Source: Pteria penguin
Taxonomy: Eukaryota; Mollusca; Bivalvia; Pterioida; Pteriidae
Direction: 5' to 3'
Length of the DNA stretch: 64,000 nt
Assembly: GCA_035048485.1 (NCBI GenBank)
Contig: CM068590.1
Location: forward strand, 8,049,329-8,113,328
Part shown: piece by piece, positions 23,823-34,994 of the stretch
Layout of the letters: each line of letters begins with the position of its first letter
Numbering within the stretch: position 1 is the first letter of the stretch
The notes under the pieces: model-generated
Told to the model about the DNA's origin: nothing
Database searches by the model: none
What the model saw: only the letters and a program-made list of their open reading frames with translations
Translations under genes and position numbers: made by a program

Positions 23823-25669
23823 TCCCCTTGAAACCCGTTTTTCTTTAATAAAGACCCTTAAAACCTACCAAACCCCATCTAATTTGGTATCAGTGGACAG
23901 GTCTTGACCTCACCTTTCATGTGATACCACTTGTAGAATTCTATCTTTCGATCCCACAGAGTTATAACCCTTTTTTATTTGTAAACAAGGCAGATTTTCT
24001 TCTTGAAACCCGTTTTTCTTTAATAAAGACCCTTAAACAATACCAAACCCTATCAAATTTGGTATCAGTGGAAAGGTCTTGACCTCACCTTTCATGTGAT
24101 ACCACTTGTAGAATTCTATCTTTCGATCTCACAGAGTTATAACCCTTTTTTATTTGTAAACAAAGCAGATTTTCTTCTTGAAACCCGTTTTTCTTTAATA
24201 AAGACCCTTAAACAATACCAAACCCTATCAAATTTGATATCAGTGGAATGGTCCTGACCTCACCTTTCATGTGATACCACTTGCAGAATTCTATCTTTCG
24301 ATCCCACAGAATTATAACATTTTTTTAATTGTAAACAAAGGAGATTTCCCCTTGAAACCCGTTTTTCTTTAATAAAGACCCTTAAACCCTACCAAACCCT
24401 ATCAAATTTGGTATCAGTGGAAAGGTCTTGACCTCACCTTTCATGTGATACCACTTGTAGAATTCTATCTTTCGATCTCACAGAGATATAAGCCTTTTTT
24501 ATTTGTAAACAAAGGAGATTTTCCTCTTCAAACCCGTTTTTCTTTAATAAAGACCCTTAAACCGTACCATACCCTATTAATTTGATGTCAGTGCAGAGGT
24601 CTTGACCTCACCTTTCATGTGATACCACTTGTAGAAATCTATCTTTCGATCCCACAGAGTTATAACCCTTTTTTATTTGTAAACAAAGTAGATTTCCCCT
24701 TGAAACCCGTTTTTCTTTAATAAAGACCCTTAAACCCTACCAAACCCTATCAAATTTGATATCAATGGAATGGTCTTGACCTCACCTTTCATATGATACC
24801 ATTTGTAGAAATCTATCTTTCGCTCCCACAGAGTTATAACCCTTTTTTATTTGTAAACAAAGGAGATTTTCCCTTGAAACCCGTTTTTCTTTAATAAAGA
24901 CCCTTAAACAATACCAAATCCTATCAAATTTCGTATCAGTGGAAAGGTCTTGACGTCACCTTTCAGATAATACCACTTGTAGAATTCTATCTTTCGATCT
25001 CACAGAGATATAACCCTTTTTTATTTGTAAACAAAGGAGATTTTCCTCTTCAAACCCGTTTTTCTTTAATAAAGACCCTTAAGCCCTACCATACCCTATT
25101 AAATTTGATATCAGTGCAAAGGTCTTGACCTCACCTTTCATGTGATACCACTTGTAGAAATCTATCTTTCGATCCCACAGAGTTATAACCCTTTTTTATT
25201 TGTAAACAAAGGAGATTTTCCCTTTGAAACCCGTTTTTCTTTAATAAAGACCCTTAAACTTGTCAGTGGAAAGGTCTTGACCTCACCTTTTATGTGATAC
25301 CACCTGTAGAATTGTATCTTTCGATCTCACAGAGTTATAACCCTTTTTTATTTGTAAACAAACCAGTTTTTCTTTAATAAAGACCCTCAAACAATACCAA
25401 ACCCTATCAAATTTGGTATCAGTGAAAAGGTCTTGACCTCACCTTTCATGTGATACCACTTGTAGAAATATATCTTTCGATCCCACAGAGTTATAACCAT
25501 TTTTTATTTGTAAACAAAGATGATTTTCCCCTAGAAACCCGTTTCTCTTTAACAAAGACCATTAAACCCTACCAAACCCTACCAAATTTGGTGTCAGTGG
25601 AAAGGTCTTGACCTCACCTTTTATGTGATACCACCTGTAGAATTCTATTTTTCGATCTCACACAGTTAT
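23811..25669 (+). repeat. 175-bp satellite, higher-order repeat domain, left part
   Basis: About eleven monomers of recognisably different types that recur in order across the domain. Marker readings are: CAGATTTTCTTCTTG with AACAATACC (type 1); ACCTTTTATGTGATACC with ACCTGTAG (types 2 and 6); ATCAATGGAATGG with CATATGATACCATTTG and CGCTCCCACAG (type 3, near 24758); GAGATATAAGCC or GAGATATAACCC (type 4, near 24484 and 25006); CCTCTTCAAACCC with TAGAAATC (type 5). Order here is irregular at first, then runs 3-4-5-6-1-2 into the LINE B insertion. One type-6 monomer near 25250 has lost about 30 bases. Confidence 0.85.
25656..25669 (+). repeat. Target-site duplication of LINE B copy 1, left
   Basis: TCTCACACAGTTAT immediately before the T-rich end of the element. 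It is identical to 28497-28510 over 14 bases. The CACACAG reading is uncommon (most monomers have CACAGAG), which supports a true duplication. Confidence 0.8.
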
Positions 25670-26109
25670 TATTATTTTTTTTTTTATTATTATTGAAATA
25701 CACATATCACACATTACAAAAGACATAACACAAGCACATTTACAATTATGAAATAAGTCGAAAAACTGTTTGGTATCTCAGTAGGATACTTACAATTTAA
25801 ACACATGAAGAATCCATACACACAAACACACACAAACACACTCATACAGGACCCTTATAAATTATAATATATACCAATATATTTCTTTATATCATTTCAG
25901 TAAAAGAGGTTATGAAAACATGTTCAAAAATAAATGCACATAATGGTTATTTCAATTGTATATACATGTAGTACACCCATCCAGGTAAATATGCATTAGG
26001 TATTACTTAGCATACATAAATATACAACAATTCAAACACCAATTTTTTCCAATTTAAAGTAATCTGAAGACAAATTCTATCAAAAGCATTATTGTCTTTG
26101 TGTTTAGAC
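25670..26109 (-). other. LINE B copy 1, 3' untranslated region and tail
   Basis: Region downstream (minus sense) of the ORF2 stop at 26110-26112. It contains a CA-rich simple repeat on the plus strand near 25816-25848 and ends in an A/T tail with AAT units instead of pure poly(A). I see no other gene or signal. Confidence 0.8.
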
Positions 26110-28496
26110 TTATCTACTAACGGCATCAAATACACTATCAAAATCATTCCATATTTCAATAAATGTTTTCAGTTTTTTATTTTTTAAAAATATGTATTTT
26201 TCACACTTGATCATTGAGTTTATGAGACTGATCAAACCTAAAATTTGGGATTTTTTCAAGTTTAAATTTTTAAATATATATTGTTTTGTAAATAGTATTA
26301 TTTTATTTAACGCCTTCATGTTTAAGTCAATACCAAAAATAGTATTATACTCATTAAAAGTAAACACAAAATTCGCTTTTTCTAACACAAAGTAAGCTCA
26401 AATTATTCATATAAATCTAACACAACTGGACATCTATAAAAAAAACATGTGTAATTGTTTCTAAATCATTATCACAAAACGAACACTTATCATTATTTTT
26501 TATTTTGATTTTTTAAGGTAATTTCCAACAGGGATAATTCTGTGTAATATACGGAATTGTAACCATTGTATCATCTATGTAATTTTTTGTTTCCAATAGG
26601 AAACACTTGAAAATGATAAGGCATGTAGGGAAATTGGTTTCTTATAAACAAAGTCTTTTCAAATTTTATATCTCTTAAAAAATCTAATATGGCTGTAATG
26701 ATACCATTATATTGCATTATGTCTATATCAGCAATTTCAAATTTTCTTTCAAAGGCTGTCTTATTCAAAATGTTGCCATCATCATCCAATAAAATCTCCA
26801 ATGAAACAAATATCCTTTTCATGCCATTTCTTTATGAAAATGGTTTTATTATCAATTTTTAGTTTTGAATTAAACCACAAAGGTACAATACTGATATTTG
26901 ACAAAATATTTTCACATGTCATTTGTTTTCTCATTACAATCTGTAATGCTTTTAAATGTGTCTATCCAAAATTTATTTTTAGAAATACTTATTAACTTAT
27001 CTACATAGCAGTCCCCAAATTCCAGAATATTGCTTATACACTTATCGCCATAGGTTGCTTCAAACATATGCATCCAGGATTGTCCCCCTTTTAACAGTCT
27101 TGTTATCCATGAACATTTCAGAGATGTAATAAATAGATCTAAATTAGTTAAATTCAATCCACCTCTTTCTTTCTTTTGCCTTAAAGTTTCCCTCTTGATT
27201 TTATCACATTTTGAACCCCATACAAAATAAAATAAATCTTTTGTTATATCATTTATTATGTTGTTTTTAGGATTTGGCAATGCAATGAATAAATGGTTAA
27301 GTTTTGGAATGACTATTGTTTTTGCTACAGCTACTCTTCCTATTGGGGTTATAATTCTTCGTTTCCATTGTTTAATACATGCTTTGACTTTAGCTATTTG
27401 ACTTTGATAATTCAAATCTACCATTAGATTTAGCTGGACTGAAAAAGTTATCCCCAATAAATGAAAAACAGTAGACCCCCAATCTAACTTCCATCTAGTA
27501 TGATGGTAAACATCTTTACTAAATTTTTTTGAACCTATCCAAATAACCTTTCTTTTTGAACTGTTAATGTTTAAACCTGAAATTCTTGCAAAATATTCTA
27601 AGGTATTTAAGGCAGCAAATAATGAATTTTCTGTTCCATCCAATGTGAGAGAGGTGTCATCAGCATATTGTGAAATTTTATGTTCTTTTCCATTAATAAT
27701 AATACCTTTTATATCTGAATTTTGTTTTATCAATAGAGCTAAGATTTCAGCGCATAACAAAAATATATACGGAGCAGCTGGGTCCCCTTGACGGCAGCCG
27801 CGACTAACTTCAAAAGACTCAGATAGAATTCCAGCTTGAATAATAGATGCTTTGAAATTTGTATTTAAAATTTTTATCCATTCAATTAAGTTTTTACCAA
27901 ACCCAAAAAAGGCAAGCACTTTATATATAAAAGACGATGCTATGGAATCAAATGCTTTCTCAAAATCAATTAATACAAGCAATCCAGCCATATTATTTTC
28001 TTCAGTGAAAGACATTAAATCATAAATAAATCGTGTATTTTCACCTATGTATCGTCCACTCATAAAGCCTGTCTGCGTTTCTGAGATTAAAAATTTAAGT
28101 TTAGACTTAATTCTATTACTTATACATCCAGAGATAATCTTATAAAAAACATTTAATAGAGTTATGGGTCTCCAGTTCTTTAGTAAGTGTCGTGGTTTAT
28201 CACCTTTTGGGAGACAAGTGATGATTCCTAAACGCTGCGATATAGGAAGTTGTTTCTGATGGAATACATCATTTATTGCTCGTTTTATATAATATTTCAA
28301 ATCAGTCCAAAAGAATTTAAAAAACTCAGCAGTAAACCCATCACTTCCCGGAGATTTATTATTTTTCATGCATTTTATTACTTGTAATATTTCATTTTCT
28401 TCAATTTCGATTTCTAGTGTGTTTGCAACATCAATTCCTAATTTTGGTATTTCTATTGCCGAAAATTCTTCTTCTAAATTAACTTCAAAAATATCT
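26110..28496 (-). pseudogene. LINE B copy 1 ORF2 fragment: reverse transcriptase and C terminus
   Basis: The frame is open from the truncation point (starting DIFEVNLEEEFSAIEIPKLG) down to 26912. An internal Met at 28369 opens the longest clean segment, but it is not the native start. Reverse transcriptase motifs counted from that Met are NNKSPGSDGFTAEF (3-16), NWRPITLLN (65-73), TGFMSGRYIGENTR (100-113), IDFEKAFDS (134-142), RGCRQGDP (190-197) and the catalytic YADDTSL (235-241; bases 27656-27667 encode YADD). PIGRVAVAKTIVIPKLNHLF marks the thumb. A one-base insertion near 26948 ends the frame; coding resumes at 26822-26571, then is lost through deletions. The C-terminal zinc-knuckle region lies near 26440-26520, followed by a last open stretch to the stop at 26110. 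The endonuclease is absent. It cannot make a complete protein. Confidence 0.9.
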
Positions 28497-28510
28497 TCTC
28501 ACACAGTTAT
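28497..28510 (+). repeat. Target-site duplication of LINE B copy 1, right
   Basis: TCTCACACAGTTAT, identical to 25656-25669. The satellite then continues as ATAACCC in normal monomer phase. Confidence 0.8.
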
Positions 28511-30003
28511 AACCCTTTCTTATTTGTAAACAAAGGAGATTTTCCTCTTGAAACACGTTTTCTTTAATAAAGACCCTTAAACAATACCAAACCCTATCAA
28601 ATTTGATATCAGTGGAATGGTCCTGACCTCACCTTTCATGTAATACCCCTTGTAGAATTCTATCTTTCGATCCCACAGAGTTATAACCCTTTTTTATTTG
28701 TAAACAAAGGAGATTTCCCCTTGAAACCCGTTTTTCTTTAAAAAAGACCCTTAAACAGTACCAAACCCTATCAAATTTGATATCAGTGGAAAGGTCTTGA
28801 CCCCACCTTTCATGTAATACCACTTGTAGAATCCTATCTTTCGATCTCACAGAGATATAACCCTTATTTATTTGTAAACAAAGGAGATTTTCCTCTTCAA
28901 ACCCGTTTTTCTTTAATAAAGACCCTTAAGCCCTACCATACCCTAATACATTTCATATCAGTGGAAAGGTCTTGACCTCACCTTTCATGTGATACCACTT
29001 GTAGAAATCTATCTTTCGATCCCACAGAGTTATAACCCTTTTTTATTTGTAAACAAAGGAGATTTTCCCTTTGAAACCCGTTTTTCTTTAATAAAGACCC
29101 TTAAACCCTACCAAACCCTATCAAATTTGGTATCAGTGGAAAGGTCTTGACCTCACCTTTTATGTGATACCACCTGTAGAATTCTATCTTTCGATCTCAC
29201 AGAGTTATAACCCTTTTTTATTTGTAAACAAAGCAGATTTTCTTCTTGAAACCCGTTTTTCTTTAATAAAGACCCTTAAACAATACCAAACCCTATCAAA
29301 TTTGGTATCAGTGGAAAGGTCTTGACCTCACCTTTCATGTGATACCACTTGTAGAATTCTATCTTTCGATCTTACAGAGTTATAACCCTTTTTTATTTGT
29401 AAACAAAGGAGATTTTCCCTTTGAAACCCGTTTTTCTTTAATAAAGACCCTTAAACCCTACCAAACCCTACCAAATTTGGTGTCAGTGGAAAGGTCTTGA
29501 CCTCACCTTTTATGTGATACCACCTGTAGAATTCTATCTTTCGATCTCACAGAGTTATAACCCTTTTTTATTTGTAAACAAAGCAGATTTTCTTCTTGAA
29601 ACCCGTTTTTCTTTAATAAAGACCCTTAAACAATACCAAACCCTATCAAATTTGGTATCAGTGGAAAGGTCTTGACCTCACCTTTCATGTGATACCACTT
29701 GTAGAAATCTATCTTTCGATCCCACAGAGTTATAACCCTTTTTTATTTGTAAACAAAGGAGATTTTCCCCTTGAAACCCGTTTTTCTTTAATAAAGACCC
29801 TTAAACCCTACCAAACCCTATCAAATTTGGTATCAGTGGAAAGGTCTTGACCTCACCTTTTATGTGATACCATTTGTAGAATTCTATCTTTCGATCTCAC
29901 AGAGTTATAACCCTTTTTTATTTGTAAACAAAGGAGATTTTCCTCTTGAAACGCGTTTTTCTTTAATAAAGACCCTTAAACAATACCAAACCCTATCAAA
30001 TTT

Positions 30004-31042
30004 GATATCAATGGAATGGTCTTGACCTCACCTTTCATATGATACCATTTGTAGAAATCTACCTTTCGCTCCCACAGAGTTATAACCCTTTTTTATTTGT
30101 AAACAAAGGAGATTTCCCCTTGAAACCCGTTTTTCTTTAATAAAGACCCTTAAACAATACCAAACCCTATCAAATTTGGTATCAGTGGAAAGGTCTTGAC
30201 CTCACCTTTCATGTGATACCACTTGTAGAATTCTATCTTTCGATCTCACAGAGATATAAGCCTTTTTTATTTGTAAACAAAGGAGATTTTCCTCTTCAAA
30301 CCCGTTTTTCTTTAATAAAGACCCTTAAACCCTACCAAACCCTATCAAATTTGGTATCAGTGGAAAGGTCTTGACCTCACCTTTCATGTGATACCACTTG
30401 TAGAAATCTATCTTTCGATCCCACAGAGTTATAACCCTTTTTTATTTGTAAACAAAGGAGATTTTCCCTTTGAAACCCGTTTTTCTTTAATAAAGACCCT
30501 TAAACCCTACCAAATTTGGTATCAGTGGAAAGGTCTTGACCTCACCTTTTATGTGATACCACCTGTAGAATTCTATCTTTCGATCTCACAGAGTTATAAC
30601 CCTTTTTTATTTGTAAACAAAGCAGATTTTCTTCTTGAAACCCGTTTTTCTTTAATAAAGACCCTTAAACAATACCAAACCCTATCAAATTTGGTATCAG
30701 TGGAAAGGTCTTGACCTCACCTTTCATGTGATACCACTTGTAGAATTCTATCTTTCGATCCCACAGATTTATAACCCTTTTTTATTTGTAAACAAAGGAG
30801 ATTTTCCCCTTGAAACCCGTTTTTCTTTAATAAAGACCCTTAAACCCTACCAAACCCTACCAAATTTGGTGTCAGTGGAAAGGTCTTGACCTCACCTTTT
30901 ATGTGATACCACTTGTAGAATTCTATCTTTCGATCTCACAGAGTTATAACCCTTTTTTATTTGTAAACAAAGCAGATTTTCTTCTTGAAACCCGTTTTTC
31001 TTTAATAAAGACCATTGAACCCTACCAAACCCTATCAAATTT
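30004..31042 (+). repeat. Reference six-monomer higher-order repeat unit (~1.04 kb)
   Basis: One full period from one type-3 marker to the next. Its six monomers differ from one another in diagnostic positions, yet each matches the monomer six places along. This is the defining pattern of a higher-order repeat. Homologous monomers of adjacent units are not identical (CGCTCCC against CGTTCCC, AACAATACC against ACCATTGAACCC), so homogenisation is incomplete. Confidence 0.8.
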
Positions 31043-31982
31043 GATACCAATGGAATGGTCTTGACCTCACCTTTCATATGATACCATTTGTAGAAATCTA
31101 TCTTTCGTTCCCACAGAGTTATAACCCTTTTCTATTTGTAAACAAAGGAGATTTTCCCTTGAAACCCGTTTTTCTTTAATAAAGACCCTTAAACAATACC
31201 AAACCCTATCAAATTTGGTATCAGTGGAAAGGTCTTGACCTCACCTTTCATGTGATACCACTTGTAGAATTCTATCTTTCGATCTCACAGAGATATAAGC
31301 CTTTTTTATTTGTAAACAAAGGAGATTTTCCTCTTCAAACCCGTTTTTCTTTAATAAAGACCCTTAAACCCTACCAAACCCTATCAAATTTGATATCAGT
31401 GGAAAGGTCTTGACCTCACCTTTCATGTGATACCACTTGTAGAAATCTATCTTTCGATCCCACAGAGTTATAACCCTTTTTTATTTGTAAAGAAAGGAGA
31501 TTTTCCCTTTGAAACCCGTTTTTCTTTAATAAAGACCCTTAAACCCTACGAAACCCTACCAAATTTGGTATCAGTGGAAAGGTCTTGACCTCACCTTTCA
31601 TGTGATACCACTTGTAGAATTCTATCTTTCGATCCCACAGAGTTATAACCCTTTTTTATTTGTAAACAAGGCAGATTTTCTTCCTGAAACCCGTTTTTCT
31701 TTAATAAAGACCCTTAAACAATACCAAACCCTATCAAATTTGGTATCAGTGGAAAGGTCTTGACCTCACCTTTCATGTGATACCACTTGTAGAATTCTAT
31801 CTTTCGATCCCACAGAGTTATAACCATTTTTTATTTGTAAACAAAGGAGATTTTCCCCTTGAAACCCGTTTTTCTTTAATAAAGACCCTTAAACCCTACC
31901 AAACCCTATCAAATTTGGTATCAGTGGAAAGGTCTTGACCTCACCTTTTATGTGATACCACCTGTAGAATTCTATCTTTCGA

Positions 31983-32005
31983 TCTCACAGAGTTATAACC
32001 CTTTT
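31983..32005 (+). repeat. Candidate target-site duplication of LINE B copy 2, left
   Basis: Begins TCTCACAGAGTTATAACC and continues with CTTTT; up to 23 bases match 34972-34994. The end is ambiguous because the element's own T-rich tail follows. It could be shorter. Confidence 0.55.
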
Positions 32006-32439
32006 TTTTTAATATTATTGAAATACACATATCACACATTACAAAAGACATAACACAAGCACATTTACAATTATGAAATAAGTCGAAAAACTGTTTGGTA
32101 TCTCAGTAGGATACTTACAATTTAAACACATGAAGAATCCATACACACAAACACACACAAACACACTCATACAGGACCCTTATAAAATTATAATATATAC
32201 CAATATATTTCTTTATATCATTTCAGTAAAAGAGGTTATGAAAACATGTTCAAAAATAAATGCACATAATGGTTATTTCAATTGTATATACATGTAGTAC
32301 ACCCATCCAGGTAAATATGCATTAGGTATTACTTAACATACATAAATATACAACAATTCAAACACCAATTTTTCTTTTCCAATTTAAAGTAATCTGAAGA
32401 CAAATTCTATCAAAAGCATTATTGTCTTTGTGTTTAGAC
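32006..32439 (-). other. LINE B copy 2, 3' untranslated region and tail
   Basis: Equivalent of 25670-26109 in copy 1, with the same CA-rich simple repeat near 32140-32172 and a few single-base differences (for example TTTTTCTTTTCC for TTTTTTCC). No gene is visible. Confidence 0.8.
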
Positions 32440-34971
32440 TTATCTACTAACGGCATCAAATACACTATCCAAAATCATTCCATATTTCAATAAATGTTTT
32501 CAGTTTTTTTATTTTTTTAAAATATGTATTTTTCACACTTGATCATTGAGTTTATGAGACTGATCAAACCTTGAAAATTTGGGATTTTTTCAAGTTTTAA
32601 ATTTTTAAATATATATTGTTTTGTAAATAGTATTATTTTATTTAACGCCTTCATGTTTAAGTCAATACCAAAAATAGTATTATACTCATTAAAAGTAAAC
32701 ACAAAATTCGCTTTTTCTAACAAAAGTAAGCTCAAATTATTCCATATATCTAACACAACTGGACATCTATAAAAAAAACATGTGTAATTGTTTCTAAATC
32801 ATTATCACAAAACGAACACTTATCATTATTTTTTATTTTGATTTTTTAAGGTAATTTCCAACAGGGATAATTCTGTGTAATATACGGAATTGTAACCATT
32901 GTAAAGATGTATCATCTGTTGTTTTAAAACAAATATTAAAAACCTTTTTAACATCAATATTGATGTTTGGAATTTCAAAATTCCATTTTATAATTGCAGT
33001 GGGAGTCTTTTCAATTGCATTAAGAAAATTATATATGTAATTACAAAGTTTTTCTTCCAATAGGAAACACTTGAAATGATAAGGCATGTAGGGAAATTGG
33101 TTTCTTATATAAACAAAGTCTTTTCAAATTTTATATCTCTTAAAAAATCTAATATGGCTGTAATGATACCATTATATTGCATTATGTCTATATAAGCAAT
33201 TTCAAATTTTCTTTCAAAGGCTGTCTTATTCAAAATGTTGCCAACAACATCATCCAATAAATCTCCAATGAAACAAATATCCTTTTCATGCCATTTCTTT
33301 ATGAAAATGGTTTTATTATCAATTTTTAGTTTTGAATTAAACCACAAAGGTACAATACTGATATTTGACAAAATATTTTCACATGTCATTTGTTTTCTCA
33401 TTACAATCTGTAATGCTTTAAATGTGTCTATCCAAAATTTATTTTTAGAAATACTTATTAACTTATCTACATAGCAGTCCCCAAATTCCAGAATATTGCT
33501 TATACACTTATCGCCATAGGTTTGCTTCAAACATATGCATCCAGGATTGTCCCCCCTTTTAACAGTCTTGTTATCCATGAACATTTCAGAGATGTAATAA
33601 ATAGATCTAAATTAGTTAAATTCAATCCACCTCTTTCTTTCTTTTGCCTTAAAGTTTCCCTCTTGATTTTATCACATTTTGAACCCCATACAAAATAAAA
33701 TAAATCTTTTGTTATATCATTTAATATGTTGTTTTTTAGGATTTGGCAATGCAATGAATAAATGGTTAAGTTTTGGAATGACTATTGTTTTTGCTACAGC
33801 TACTCTTCCTATTGGGGTTATAATTCTTCGTTTCCATTTCCATTGTTTAATACATGCTTTGACTTTAGCTATTTGACTTTGATAATTCAAATCTACCATT
33901 AGATTTAGCTGGACTGAAAAAGTTATCCCCAATAAATGAAAAACAGTAGACCCCCAATCTAAACTTCCATCTAGTATGATGGTAAACATCTTTACTAAAT
34001 TTTTTTGAACCTATCCAAATAACCTTTCTTTTTGAACTGTTAATGTTTAAACCTGAAATTCTTGCAAAATATTCTAAGGTATTTAAGGCAGCAAATAATG
34101 AATTTTCTGTTCCATCCAATGTGAGAGAGGTGTCATCAGCATATTGTGAAATTTTATGTTCTTTTCCATTAATAATAATACCTTTTATATCTGAATTTTG
34201 TTTTATCAATAGAGCTAAGATTTCAGCGCATAACAAAAATATATACGGAGCAGCTGGGTCCCCTTGACGGCAGCCGCGACTAACTTCAAAAGACTCAGAT
34301 AGAATTCCAGCTTGAATAATAGATGCTTTGAAATTTGTATTTAAAATTTTTATCCATTCAATTAAGTTTTTACCAAACCCAAAAAAGGCAAGCACTTTAT
34401 ATATAAAAGACGATGCTATGGAATCAAATGCTTTCTCAAAATCAATTAATACAAGCAATCCAGCCATATTATTTTCTTCAGTGAAAGACATTAAATCATA
34501 AATAAATCGTGTATTTTCACCTATGTATCGTCCACTCATAAAGCCTGTCTGCGTTTCTGAGATTAAAAATTTAAGTTTAGACTTAATTCTATTACTTATA
34601 CATCCAGAGATAATCTTATAAAAAACATTTAATAGAGTTATGGGTCTCCAGTTCTTTAGTAAGTGTCGTGGTTTATCACCTTGTGGGAGACAAGTGATGA
34701 TTCCTAAACGCTGCGATATAGGAAGTTGTTTCTGATGGAATACATCATTTATTGCTCGTTTTATATAATATTTCAAATCAGTCCAAAAGAATTTAAAAAA
34801 ACTCAGCAGTAAATCCATCACTTCCGAGATTTATTATTTTTAATGCATTTTATTAATTGTAATATTTCATTTTCTTAATTTTAGATTTCTAGTGTGTTTG
34901 CAAAATCAATTCCTATTTTTGGTATTTCTTTTGCCGAAAATTCTTCTTCTTAATTAACTTCAAAAATATCT
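32440..34971 (-). pseudogene. LINE B copy 2 ORF2 fragment: reverse transcriptase and C terminus
   Basis: The reverse transcriptase is open from about 34821 to 33865 and includes NWRPITLLN, GRYIGENTR, IDFEKAFDS, RGCRQGDP and YADDTS, identical to copy 1 over these motifs. The first residues after 34821 read differently from copy 1 because of a nearby indel. Thumb and C-terminal parts are readable in pieces at 33989-33717, 33754-33527, 33584-33105, 33087-32833 and 32756-32517. The segment at 33087-32833 includes a region deleted in copy 1 (FNICFKTTDDTSLQWLQFR), so copy 2 is the better template for the family. The frame breaks after YLKKSK near 32836, just before the zinc knuckle, and copy 1 has the same local sequence. 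Non-functional. Confidence 0.88.
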
Positions 34972-34994
34972 TCTCACAGAGTTATAACCCTTTT
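34972..34994 (+). repeat. Candidate target-site duplication of LINE B copy 2, right
   Basis: Matches 31983-32005 for up to 23 bases, starting TCTCACAGAG. Both flanks carry the common CACAGAG reading, unlike both flanks of copy 1, which carry CACACAG. Confidence 0.55.

Larger units (their letters stand above)
25670..28496 (-). mobile_element. LINE B copy 1: 5'-truncated non-LTR retrotransposon
   Basis: A 2,827-base minus-strand insertion. The 3' end is on the left, where plus-strand TATTATT, a T-run and ATTATTATTG show an A-rich and AAT-repeat tail. The 5' end is on the right, truncated within ORF2 just before the reverse transcriptase. A perfect 14-base duplication flanks it. The reverse transcriptase is open over most of its length, but the C-terminal part is broken by a one-base insertion near 26948 and by deletions around 26570-26580 that remove over 100 bases present in copy 2. 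The rest is nearly identical to copy 2. Confidence 0.93.
28497..32005 (+). repeat. 175-bp satellite, higher-order repeat domain, right part
   Basis: About twenty monomers between the two LINE B copies. The six-type order is clearest from about 29.6 to 32.0 kb: CAGATTTTCTTCTTG/AACAATACC, then ACCTTTTATG, then ATCAATGGAATGG/CATATGATACC, then GAGATATAAGCC, then CCTCTTCAAACCC/GAAATC, then CCCTTTGAAACCC, repeating. The type-3 marker occurs at 30004 and 31043 and the type-4 marker at 30252 and 31291, both 1,039 bases apart. One type-6 monomer (near 30510) is ten bases short, so the nominal unit is about 1,049 bases. The rare reading ATAACCATTTTTT occurs near 25497 and 31825, at the same distance before each LINE B copy. 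Confidence 0.88.
32006..34971 (-). mobile_element. LINE B copy 2: same element at the same monomer site
   Basis: About 2,966 bases, minus strand, 5'-truncated at the same base as copy 1: both end CAAAAATATCTTCTCAC going into satellite. Left junction differs slightly (CTTTTTTTTTTAATATTATTG against TTATTATTATTG forms in copy 1), so the left edge is uncertain by a few bases. It retains sequence around 32900-33050 that copy 1 has deleted. It carries its own indels, for example an extra CATTTC near 33835 and frameshifts near 33540, 33740 and 33960. Confidence 0.92.

Noticed and set aside
27567..27791. Plus-strand frame of 74 codons, repeated at 34043-34267
   Set aside because: It is the antisense of the conserved LINE B reverse transcriptase and is duplicated only because the element is.
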